A stretch of 37,814 nt of DNA, from NCBI RefSeq assembly GCF_002251835.1, contig NZ_NOXV01000250.1, positions 1 through 37,814 of the forward strand, in the 5' to 3' direction. Origin of the DNA: Flavobacterium cyanobacteriorum. GTDB lineage: Bacteria; Bacteroidota; Bacteroidia; Flavobacteriales; Flavobacteriaceae. Below are positions 30,534 through 37,814 of this stretch, piece by piece (within the stretch, counting starts at the first letter, position 1; every line of letters starts with the position of its first letter). The notes under the pieces are model-generated. The model was given only the letters and a program-made list of their open reading frames with translations. It searched no databases and was not told where the DNA came from. The position numbers were made by a program, and so were the translations under genes.

Positions 30534-32060
30534 ATGAACACAACAAAAACCATTTCATCCGCCCTTATTTCAGTATTCGATAAACAGGGGCTGGAGCCAA
30601 TTGTAAGGAAACTTCACCAGCAATCCGTAACTATTTATTCTACCGGCGGCACCGAGACTTTTATTAAAGGACTTGGCATCCCCGTGATAGCAATTGAAGA
30701 GGTTACTTCCTACCCTTCTATACTGGGTGGCAGGGTTAAAACACTGCATCCCAAAATATTTGGCGGCATCCTGAACCGCCAGGACAACGAACTGGATGTA
30801 CAGCAGATGGAAGCGTTTGATATTCCGCAAATAGACCTTGTAATTGTTGACCTGTACCCGTTTGAAAAAACGGTGGCTTCGGGCGCTTCAGAACAGGATA
30901 TTATCGAAAAGATTGATATAGGCGGCATTTCACTGATACGTGCCGCAGCCAAGAATTTTAAAGATACGGTTATAGTAGCTTCTGTTGAGGACTACAGCCT
31001 TTTCCTGGAAACCATTACAAAAAATAATGGCGCTACCACGCTTGAGGAGCGAAAAATGTTCGCCACTAAGGCTTTCCATGTGTCATCGCATTACGATACG
31101 GCTATTTTCAATTATTTTAATACTGACGCTACTTATTTTAAACAAAGCGTGTCCGGCGGCCAGGTGCTCCGGTATGGCGAGAACCCGCACCAGAAAGGAT
31201 TCTTTTTTGGCGAGTTTGACAAAATGTTTACCAAGCTGCATGGCAAGGAACTGTCATACAACAACCTGCTTGATGTAGATGCCGCGGTAAACCTGATGCA
31301 GGAATTTAAAAATGACGCGCCTACCTTTGCTATACTCAAGCACAACAACGCTTGCGGGCTGGCTACAAGGCCTACCGTAAAAGAGGCTTATCTTCACGCG
31401 CTTGCCGGTGACCCTACCTCAGCCTTTGGGGGCGTGCTGATAGCGAATGCTACTATTGACAAAGCTGCCGCTGAAGAAATAAACAAGCTTTTCTGCGAGG
31501 TGGTTATTGCGCCGGGCTATGATGCTGACGCTATTGATATTTTACAGGAGAAGAAAAACAGGATACTGCTGGTACAGCATGATGTGGAGCTTCCGCAGCA
31601 ACAGGTGCGTACCTGCCTTAACGGGTTGCTGGTACAGGATAAAGATAGTATAACCGACAATAAGGCTATGCTGCAAACCGTTACTGTTACTGAGCCAACG
31701 GCACAGGAAGTGGATGACATGATATTCGCGTCAAAAATATGTAAGCACACCAAAAGCAACACTATAGTTTTTGCAAAGAACGGCCAGCTCCTGGCCTCTG
31801 GCACAGGGCAAACATCGAGAGTTGATGCGCTAAGGCAGGCTGTTGAAAAGGCGCGCTCGTTTAACTTTGACCTTAACGGGGCCGTTATGGCAAGCGATGC
31901 ATTTTTCCCGTTCCCTGATTGTGTGGAGCTGGCAAAACACGCCGGGATAACCGCTGTCATTCAGCCCGGAGGCTCCATAAAAGACGAACTGAGCATAAAT
32001 TACTGCAACGAAAATAATGTTGCCATGGTATTTACCGGAACCCGTCATTTTAAACATTAA
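30534..32060 (+). CDS. purH: Bifunctional AICAR formyltransferase/IMP cyclohydrolase PurH
   Basis: A 508-residue enzyme for the last two steps of purine synthesis. The N-terminal MGS-like cyclohydrolase domain (about 1-145) has YSTGGTETFIK, GRVKTLHPKIFGG and RAAAKNF. The C-terminal formyltransferase domain has RYGENPHQKG, the catalytic LKHNNACG (Lys269, His270), and DAFFPFPD and IQPGGSIKDE near the end. Length and motifs are normal. It has a separate promoter; the mreB gene starts 53 bases after its stop, with its own -7 box. Confidence 0.97.
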   Translation: MNTTKTISSALISVFDKQGLEPIVRKLHQQSVTIYSTGGTETFIKGLGIPVIAIEEVTSYPSILGGRVKTLHPKIFGGILNRQDNELDVQQMEAFDIPQIDLVIVDLYPFEKTVASGASEQDIIEKIDIGGISLIRAAAKNFKDTVIVASVEDYSLFLETITKNNGATTLEERKMFATKAFHVSSHYDTAIFNYFNTDATYFKQSVSGGQVLRYGENPHQKGFFFGEFDKMFTKLHGKELSYNNLLDVDAAVNLMQEFKNDAPTFAILKHNNACGLATRPTVKEAYLHALAGDPTSAFGGVLIANATIDKAAAEEINKLFCEVVIAPGYDADAIDILQEKKNRILLVQHDVELPQQQVRTCLNGLLVQDKDSITDNKAMLQTVTVTEPTAQEVDDMIFASKICKHTKSNTIVFAKNGQLLASGTGQTSRVDALRQAVEKARSFNFDLNGAVMASDAFFPFPDCVELAKHAGITAVIQPGGSIKDELSINYCNENNVAMVFTGTRHFKH

Positions 32061-32066
32061 TTTTAT

Positions 32067-32074
32067 TACTTTTG
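32067..32074 (+). promoter_or_regulatory. Candidate -7 box of the mreB operon (TACTTTTG)
   Basis: Exact TAnnTTTG match just after the purH stop and 39 bases before the mreB ATG. It would let the cell-shape operon be expressed separately from purH. Confidence 0.5.
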
Positions 32075-32113
32075 TAGGCTTAATTTATTATAAATATAAT
32101 ACCCTTAAACAGT

Positions 32114-33142
32114 ATGGGATTTTTTGATTTCATGACCGAGGACATTGCCATTGACCTTGGTACCGCAAATACCCTCATCATACATAATGACAAAGTTGTA
32201 ATAGACAGCCCTTCTATAGTGGCACGCGACCGTGTTTCCGGTAAAATAATTGCCGTAGGCAAGGAAGCAAACATGATGCAGGGTAAAACCCATGAAAACA
32301 TAAAAACTATACGCCCGCTCAAAGACGGGGTTATTGCCGATTTTGACGCTTCTGAGAAAATGATCAGCATGTTTATCAAAAGCATACCGGCACTAAAAAA
32401 GAAACTTTTTACCCCGGCCCTGCGGATGGTTATCTGTATCCCTTCAGGCATTACCGAAGTGGAGATGCGTGCCGTAAAAGAGTCGGCCGAAAGGGTAAAT
32501 GGTAAAGAAGTTTACCTCATACACGAGCCTATGGCCGCCGCTATTGGTATTGGTGTGGATATTATGCAGCCTAAAGGGAACATGATTGTGGATATTGGCG
32601 GCGGTACTACCGAAATTGCAGTTATTGCCCTCGGCGGTATTGTGTGTGACAAGTCTGTAAAGATTGCAGGCGACGTATTTACAAATGACATTGTATACTA
32701 CATGAGGACCCAACACAACCTTTTTGTTGGGGAAAGCACTGCAGAAAAAATAAAGATTACCATCGGTGCTGCCATTGAAGACCTTGAGGCCCCGCCGGAA
32801 GAAATGTCGGTACAGGGGCGTGACCTGCTGACAGGCAAGCCGAAGCAGGTAGATGTATCCTACCGGGAAATTGCCAAGGCGCTTGATAAGTCCATACAGC
32901 GTATTGAAGATGCGGTAATGGAAACCCTGTCTCAGACACCGCCAGAACTTGCAGCAGACATTTACAATACCGGTATTTACCTTGCCGGTGGCGGATCAAT
33001 GCTAAGGGGGCTTGACAAACGGATATCTCAAAAAACGGACCTGCCAGTTTATATCGCAGAAGACCCCCTGAGGGCGGTTGTAAGAGGAACGGGAATGGCA
33101 CTAAAAAACATACAAAAATTCAGGAGCATACTTATAAAATAA
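32114..33142 (+). CDS. mreB: Rod shape-determining protein MreB
   Basis: A 342-residue bacterial actin. ATP-binding blocks are IDLGTANTLI (about 13-22), IHEPMAAAIGIG, DIGGGTTEIAVI and the late YLAGGGSMLRGLD. It begins with an amphipathic membrane-binding segment (MGFFDFMTED). MreB forms filaments under the inner membrane that place the elongation machinery. It leads five genes of one operon: mreB, mreC, mreD, mrdA and rodA, with an 11-base gap to mreC and overlaps thereafter. Confidence 0.97.
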   Translation: MGFFDFMTEDIAIDLGTANTLIIHNDKVVIDSPSIVARDRVSGKIIAVGKEANMMQGKTHENIKTIRPLKDGVIADFDASEKMISMFIKSIPALKKKLFTPALRMVICIPSGITEVEMRAVKESAERVNGKEVYLIHEPMAAAIGIGVDIMQPKGNMIVDIGGGTTEIAVIALGGIVCDKSVKIAGDVFTNDIVYYMRTQHNLFVGESTAEKIKITIGAAIEDLEAPPEEMSVQGRDLLTGKPKQVDVSYREIAKALDKSIQRIEDAVMETLSQTPPELAADIYNTGIYLAGGGSMLRGLDKRISQKTDLPVYIAEDPLRAVVRGTGMALKNIQKFRSILIK

Positions 33143-33153
33143 CGAAGTAACCC

Positions 33154-33981
33154 ATGCAGCAAATATTTAATTTTATATATAAAAACAGTATCTTACTACT
33201 GTTTTTGCTGCTTTTGGGCATATCGTTATCACTTACTATACAGTCCCACTCCTACCACAGGAGCAAGGCCGTATCATCGGCCAACGCCGTAAGCGGCTAT
33301 GTATATGAGCAGGTCAATAATGTGAAGGAATACCTGAGCCTACGCGAACAGAATGAACAGCTGGCAAAGGAAAATGCACAACTGAAAAAGATGCTTTTTA
33401 ACACTAAAGACACCGTTAATCCAAAGGGCATGAAGCTTCCGCCAGTATTGGGAAACTATAGCGTCATCCATTCTAAAGTTATTGATAACTCTTATAACAA
33501 GCCGGAAAATTACATTACCATAAACAGCGGAAAAAAAGACGGCCTGAAACCTGATATGGGTGTTGTAAGCAGCCTTGGGGTTATTGGTGTAGTGGAAAAC
33601 GTATCGAACAGCTATGCTACGGTAATCAGCGTACTTAACTCAAAGTTCAGGCTGAATGCAAAAATTAAGAAGAATAACCATTTTGGCACGCTGACATGGA
33701 ATGGCAAAAACACAGGATTTGTACAGCTTATAGACGTGCCGCGACTGGCGAGTGTGCGGAAAGGCGATACAATAGTAACTGGTGCCGAATCAAAAATTTT
33801 TCCTGAAAATATACCGGTAGGGACTATTGAAAAAGTATATATTGATAAGCGGACAAATTATTATACCCTCGATATAAGGCTGTTTAATGATATGACCAGC
33901 CTTGGCCATGTATATATTATAGAAAACAAGGACCGCAGAGAAATTATAAAACTACAAGAAGAAACCACGTCAGATGAGTAG
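33154..33981 (+). CDS. mreC: Rod shape-determining protein MreC
   Basis: A 275-residue protein with one N-terminal TM helix (SILLLFLLLLGISLSLTIQ), a periplasmic coiled coil (about 50-82, EYLSLREQNEQLAKENAQLKK) and the two beta-barrel MreC domain (YITINSGKKDGLKPDMGVVS, GVIGVVENV, FRLNAKIKKNNHFGTLTW). It bridges MreB to PBP2 in the elongasome. It overlaps mreD by eight bases. Confidence 0.93.
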   Translation: MQQIFNFIYKNSILLLFLLLLGISLSLTIQSHSYHRSKAVSSANAVSGYVYEQVNNVKEYLSLREQNEQLAKENAQLKKMLFNTKDTVNPKGMKLPPVLGNYSVIHSKVIDNSYNKPENYITINSGKKDGLKPDMGVVSSLGVIGVVENVSNSYATVISVLNSKFRLNAKIKKNNHFGTLTWNGKNTGFVQLIDVPRLASVRKGDTIVTGAESKIFPENIPVGTIEKVYIDKRTNYYTLDIRLFNDMTSLGHVYIIENKDRREIIKLQEETTSDE

Positions 33982-34480
33982 TACCCTGATAATAAATATA
34001 TCCAGGTTTATGATACTGTTGCTGCTACAGGTGGTTGTTTTCAGCAAACTGGACCTCTTTGGGTTCCTTAATCCGTATCCATATATCTTATTTATTCTTC
34101 TTTATCCGGTAAACAGCAACAGGGCGGGTTTATTGCTGGCTTCTTTTTGTATGGGCCTTATGCTTGATATGTTCCTTAATTCTGGCGGTTCTCATGCTGT
34201 AGCCTGTGTGGTACTGGCATATCTAAGGCCATCGTTTTTCAGGTTTTCGTTTGGTATAAGTTATGAGTACCAGACGGTACGCATCAATGACCGCCTTTCC
34301 CCGGAACGGTTTTCATTCATGCTAGTTTGTGTTGTAACACACCATTTTATTTTATACCTTTTAGAAATTTTCAGGTTCAGCCTTATACTTGACATCCTGA
34401 TTAGGACAATATTATCAGCTGTATTTACGCTTATACTTTGTATAACTATTATCTACCTTATTAAGCCGGGCAAACAATGA
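33974..34480 (+). CDS. mreD: Rod shape-determining protein MreD
   Basis: A 168-residue integral membrane protein with about five to six hydrophobic helices (ISRFMILLLLQVVVFSKLDLFG, PYPYILFILLYP, LLLASFCMGLMLDMF, ILYLLEIFRFSLILDIL, LSAVFTLILCITIIYLI). The family is weakly conserved, but NPYPYILFILLYP and position between mreC and mrdA make the call safe. It overlaps mreC by eight bases and mrdA by four (ATGA). Confidence 0.9.
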   Translation: MSSTLIINISRFMILLLLQVVVFSKLDLFGFLNPYPYILFILLYPVNSNRAGLLLASFCMGLMLDMFLNSGGSHAVACVVLAYLRPSFFRFSFGISYEYQTVRINDRLSPERFSFMLVCVVTHHFILYLLEIFRFSLILDILIRTILSAVFTLILCITIIYLIKPGKQ

Positions 34481-36336
34481 GAAAGATATTACTGCCAACA
34501 ATTATAGTTGCCGCTACCGTGCTAATCATAGCAAGGCTTTTTTATTTGCAGATACTTGATGACTCGTATATAAAAAAATCAGATAATAATGCTATTAAAA
34601 TAGTATATGAATATCCGGAAAGAGGCTATATATATGACAGGAACGGTAAATTGCTGGTAGCCAACCAGCCGTCTTATGATATAATGGTGACACCCAATGA
34701 GATGAAAAATACTGATACACTGGAAATATGTACCCTTTTGAATATATCCAGAGAATATTTCATAGAAAGGGTTAAGAAAGCTAAAGTATACAGCCCAAGG
34801 CTGCCATCAGTTTTTCTGCCACAGCTCAGCAAAAAAGAATTTGCGGCGTTCCAGGAAAAGATACGGAAGTTTAAGGGATTTGATATCGTAAAGCGATCGT
34901 TGCGTGATTATCAGGTGAATGTAGGGGCTAATATTTTTGGATACATAGCCCAGGCAAATGATAATATTATCAAAAAGAACCCTTACTATAAAAGCGGCGA
35001 CCTCATCGGCAAGCAGGGCGTAGAAGAAATGTACGAAGAAATACTGCGGGGAGTCAAGGGAGCAAAATACATTCAGAAAGACCGTTTTAACCGTGAGATA
35101 GGCTCTTTCAAAAATGGCATTTATGACACTATTGCCGTACAGGGCCAGGATATAACCCTTACCATAGATGCAGAGCTCCAAAAATATGGTGAAGCGCTTA
35201 TGTTTGAGAAACGCGGCGGTATCGTGGCTATTGAACCCAAAACCGGCGAAATACTGGCCCTGGTTACAGCGCCTTCTTATGATCCTGCCATACTAGTGGG
35301 CAGGGAGCGGTCTAAAAACTACTTAATGCTTGACAGAGACACTATCAGTAAGCCCTTGTATGACAGGGGCCTTCTCGCCGAATACCCCCCGGGCTCACCT
35401 TTCAAGATTCTTACCGGCCTTGTAGGCCTGCAGGAAGAAGTTATTGATGAGAATTCCACATTTATGTGCCACCACGGTTTTTCATACGGGCGTGGCGCAT
35501 TTATGAAATGCCACTGCCCCGGCGGCTCTATACAGTTGCATAATGGTATCTATAAATCGTGCAATACCTACTTCGCGAGCACCTTTAAACTTACAATTGA
35601 CAAATACCCCAAACCGGAACAGGGCCTGAACGCGTGGAGTAATCATATGAAGAGTTTCGGGCTGGGCGATTTTCTAGGCTATGACCTTCCACCAGGGCGA
35701 AAAGGACACGTACCCACTTCAAAATTCTATAAAAGGTTTTATCCTAACGGAGGCTGGAGAAGTTCTACTATTATATCTAATTCCATAGGCCAGGGCGAAG
35801 TGGCCATGACACCAATACAACTGGCCAATATGATGGCAACCGTGGCAAACGAAGGCTGGTACTACACGCCACACATCATAAAAAAGATTGAAGGACGTAA
35901 AATTGATAAAAAATTTACCACAAAGCATTATACTTCTATTGATAAGCAGCATTTCAGGCCGGTTATCAATGGCTTGTTTGATGTATATAATTTTGGTACT
36001 GCAAGCCACCTGAAAGTAGAAGGCATTGAAATTTGCGGTAAAACCGGTACGGCTGAAAACTTTGCCAAAATTAACGGTGTCAGGACCCAGCTTGATGACC
36101 ACTCTATATTTGTAGCTTTTGCACCGCGCGACAATCCTAAAATTGCCATAGCAGTATTTGTAGAAAACGGTTACTGGGGCGCACGCTGGGCAGGGCCCAT
36201 AGCCAGCCTTATGATTGAGAAATACCTTAAAGGAGAAGTCACGCAAAAAGCGCGTGAAGAATGGATCATGACACACGGCCTCAAAGCCACATACGATAAA
36301 TACCTTAGCGGCCAGCCATTTACTATTAATAAATAA
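34477..36336 (+). CDS. mrdA: Penicillin-binding protein 2 (elongasome transpeptidase)
   Basis: A 619-residue class B penicillin-binding protein. One N-terminal TM helix (ILLPTIIVAATVLIIARLFYL), a pedestal domain with ERGYIYDRNGKLLVANQPSYD, and the transpeptidase domain with all three active-site motifs: SPFK (Ser307-Lys310) in PPGSPFK, SCN (361-363), and KTGT (522-525). It cross-links new peptidoglycan for cell elongation, partnered by RodA. Its stop TAA shares one base with the rodA ATG. Confidence 0.96.
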   Translation: MRKILLPTIIVAATVLIIARLFYLQILDDSYIKKSDNNAIKIVYEYPERGYIYDRNGKLLVANQPSYDIMVTPNEMKNTDTLEICTLLNISREYFIERVKKAKVYSPRLPSVFLPQLSKKEFAAFQEKIRKFKGFDIVKRSLRDYQVNVGANIFGYIAQANDNIIKKNPYYKSGDLIGKQGVEEMYEEILRGVKGAKYIQKDRFNREIGSFKNGIYDTIAVQGQDITLTIDAELQKYGEALMFEKRGGIVAIEPKTGEILALVTAPSYDPAILVGRERSKNYLMLDRDTISKPLYDRGLLAEYPPGSPFKILTGLVGLQEEVIDENSTFMCHHGFSYGRGAFMKCHCPGGSIQLHNGIYKSCNTYFASTFKLTIDKYPKPEQGLNAWSNHMKSFGLGDFLGYDLPPGRKGHVPTSKFYKRFYPNGGWRSSTIISNSIGQGEVAMTPIQLANMMATVANEGWYYTPHIIKKIEGRKIDKKFTTKHYTSIDKQHFRPVINGLFDVYNFGTASHLKVEGIEICGKTGTAENFAKINGVRTQLDDHSIFVAFAPRDNPKIAIAVFVENGYWGARWAGPIASLMIEKYLKGEVTQKAREEWIMTHGLKATYDKYLSGQPFTINK

Positions 36337-37595
36337 TGAAAAACCAGAGCGTAACCAATAATATAGACTGGATTACCATCCTGCTGTATGCGGTACTGGT
36401 AATAATGGGGTGGATGAATATTTATTCTGCTTCACTTCCTACGGAGGAAACTTCTTTCTTTGATATTGGGCATACTTATGGGAAGCAAATATTTTTTATA
36501 ATCCTGAGTATCCCTATCATAGTAGTAGTACTTACTGTAGATGCAAAGATATACGATAAGTATGCACTTGTATTTTATGCTTTTTCATTAGTACTTTTGG
36601 CCGGGCTTTTTGCATTTGGGTCCACCATAAAAGGGCAAACGAACTGGTATTCCTTTGGCAGCTTCGGTTTCCAGCCTTCAGAATTTGCCAAGATAGCCAC
36701 GTCTCTGGTACTCTCCAAATACCTGAGCGATGTACAGATAAACCTTAAAAACACCAATCACCAGCTGCTGGCATTTGGTATAATAGCCCTGCCGGTTGCG
36801 CTCATATTGATGCAGCCTGATGCAGGAAGCGCCATGATATTTGTAGCGCTTATACTCGCATTATACAGGGAAGGATTACCCGGTATTTACCTGGTTACCG
36901 GGGCCATAGCCATAGTTTTGTTCCTTCTGGCATTGCTCATTAAACCGGTATACCTCATATTATTTGCGCTCATAATCATACTGTTGCAATACTTCTTTAC
37001 ACGGAGGGCTTTCAGGAACCCTATACTATCTGCTATTATTTTTGTGGCCATGACCGGTTTCGTCCTGTCAGTAGATTATGTTTTTGAGAATGTGCTTGAA
37101 GACCACCAGAAAGACCGCATCAATGTGCTGTTCGATAAAGGCAACATCAACCAGCAGGCGGAAGGCTACAACCTCAACCAGTCCCTTATCGCTATTGGCT
37201 CCGGTGGCTGGTTTGGTAAAGGCTACCTTGAAGGGACACAGACTAAGGGCGGTTTTGTGCCGGAACAGCATACGGATTATATATTTACTACAGTAGGCGA
37301 AGAGTGGGGCTTTGTGGGTGCAGTAGTAGTGATTATATTATTTATAACACTGCTTTTGCGCATTATTTACCTTGCCGAACGGCAAAAATCCAAAATGAGC
37401 CGTACCTATGGCTATTGTGTAGCCTCCATTTTGTTTATGCACTTTTTTGTAAATATTACCATGCTTATAAAGCTGTTCCCAACTATAGGTGTACCCCTCC
37501 CCTTTTTCAGCTATGGCGGTTCCAGCCTATGGGCCTTTACTATTTTGCTGTTCATTTTTATTAAGATGGATGCCAACAAGGTGAATGAGTGGTAA
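36336..37595 (+). CDS. rodA: Rod shape-determining protein RodA (SEDS glycosyltransferase)
   Basis: A 419-residue SEDS-family protein with about ten TM helices. Landmarks are WYSFGSFGFQPSEFAKIA, QPDAGSAMIF, QSLIAIGSGGWFGKG, GFVPEQHTDYIFTTVGEEWGFVG and the final FFSYGGSSLWA. RodA polymerises lipid II into glycan strands for the elongasome. It is the last gene of the operon. The 219 bases after it hold no gene that I see. Confidence 0.95.
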   Translation: MKNQSVTNNIDWITILLYAVLVIMGWMNIYSASLPTEETSFFDIGHTYGKQIFFIILSIPIIVVVLTVDAKIYDKYALVFYAFSLVLLAGLFAFGSTIKGQTNWYSFGSFGFQPSEFAKIATSLVLSKYLSDVQINLKNTNHQLLAFGIIALPVALILMQPDAGSAMIFVALILALYREGLPGIYLVTGAIAIVLFLLALLIKPVYLILFALIIILLQYFFTRRAFRNPILSAIIFVAMTGFVLSVDYVFENVLEDHQKDRINVLFDKGNINQQAEGYNLNQSLIAIGSGGWFGKGYLEGTQTKGGFVPEQHTDYIFTTVGEEWGFVGAVVVIILFITLLLRIIYLAERQKSKMSRTYGYCVASILFMHFFVNITMLIKLFPTIGVPLPFFSYGGSSLWAFTILLFIFIKMDANKVNEW

Positions 37596-37814
37596 ACCAT
37601 GTAACTCACAATGGTAGCTGTATCTTCATAAGTCTCCACTTGTGGCTATGACTAAAACGTCAAACCAATTATGAAGGCGATACCTTAGCTGCACTGCCCT
37701 AAACAGCACCATGCACTGACTGACATTTTATGAAACCTTTAACATTCTTATCTTGTTGAAATATATATATATTGAAGTGGTTTAAACTTTTATTTTATTA
37801 AATTTCTTTAGTGC
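37596..37814. other. Region after rodA to window end
   Basis: About 220 bases with no convincing gene. A short inverted repeat ACCAT/ATGGT is at 37595-37614 without a T run, and an AT alternation (ATATATATATAT) is near 37760. The end is cut by the window. Confidence 0.4.

Noticed and set aside
35719..36276. 185-residue open frame opposite mrdA
   Set aside because: A shadow of the penicillin-binding protein gene; translation has no coherent pattern.
37595..37614. Inverted repeat ACCAT/ATGGT after rodA as an operon terminator
   Set aside because: Only five base pairs, with no T run after it.
1..37814. CRISPR array, transposase or prophage
   Set aside because: No regularly spaced direct repeats, no IS-type inverted ends with a transposase, and no phage structural genes were seen; the dispersed repeats contain no coding sequence.

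Overview
This window looks like chromosomal DNA of a Flavobacterium-like member of the Bacteroidota, with GC content that appears to be in the mid 40s percent. The reasons are the protein sequences (long-form GAPDH, DUF3667, ChrA, and HisRS with an [11 protein letters not shown] block), the TAnnTTTG type of -7 promoter box in front of many genes, weak use of Shine-Dalgarno sites, and a dispersed hairpin repeat that resembles one I associate with Flavobacteria. It is densely coding. I see no phage, transposase, CRISPR array, rRNA or tRNA.

Layout. Positions 1-8500 hold housekeeping genes mixed with small uncharacterised genes: rlmB, a rhomboid protease facing it, rarA, a DUF1287 protein, a DUF3667 membrane protein coupled to a helical protein, a Nudix hydrolase, several small membrane proteins or lipoproteins, and four of the five repeat copies. 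Positions 8500-14700 hold hisS (with a large AT-rich in-frame insertion), a MacB/FtsX-like permease, prmC, ribD coupled to a HAD hydrolase, and a small exported protein. Positions 14800-16700 hold an overlapping pair, a YqcI/YcgG (GntA-like) protein and a DUF1989 protein, followed by a YigZ-family gene. Positions 16700-19940 hold a thioesterase and the cluster dnaA, low-molecular-weight phosphatase, RsmI-like methylase. Positions 19900-23100 hold chrA with a small conserved partner gene, nhaA and a one-TM coiled-coil protein. Positions 23000-28400 hold a lysozyme-like secreted protein, the tight dapF-GNAT-mltG operon, an HtrA/Deg protease and a small polytopic protein. Positions 28600-37600 hold gap, purH and the full cell-shape operon mreB-mreC-mreD-mrdA-rodA.

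How genes work together. The mreBCD-mrdA-rodA block encodes the elongasome. dapF (meso-diaminopimelate), mltG (glycan-strand release) and the lysozyme-like protein add further peptidoglycan functions. DnaA, RarA, HisRS, RlmB, PrmC and the RsmI-like methylase cover replication and translation. RibD, PurH and GAPDH are central metabolism. ChrA and NhaA are ion transporters.

The most unusual items are: (1) an insertion of roughly 80-95 residues at about 27% GC in the catalytic domain of HisRS; (2) the coupled GntA-like/DUF1989 pair, both from families linked to guanidino chemistry, which may form an undescribed small pathway; and (3) five copies of a structured hairpin repeat with a possible pseudoknot and two classes of tail. 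All gene calls rest on reading motifs by eye; no database search was run.
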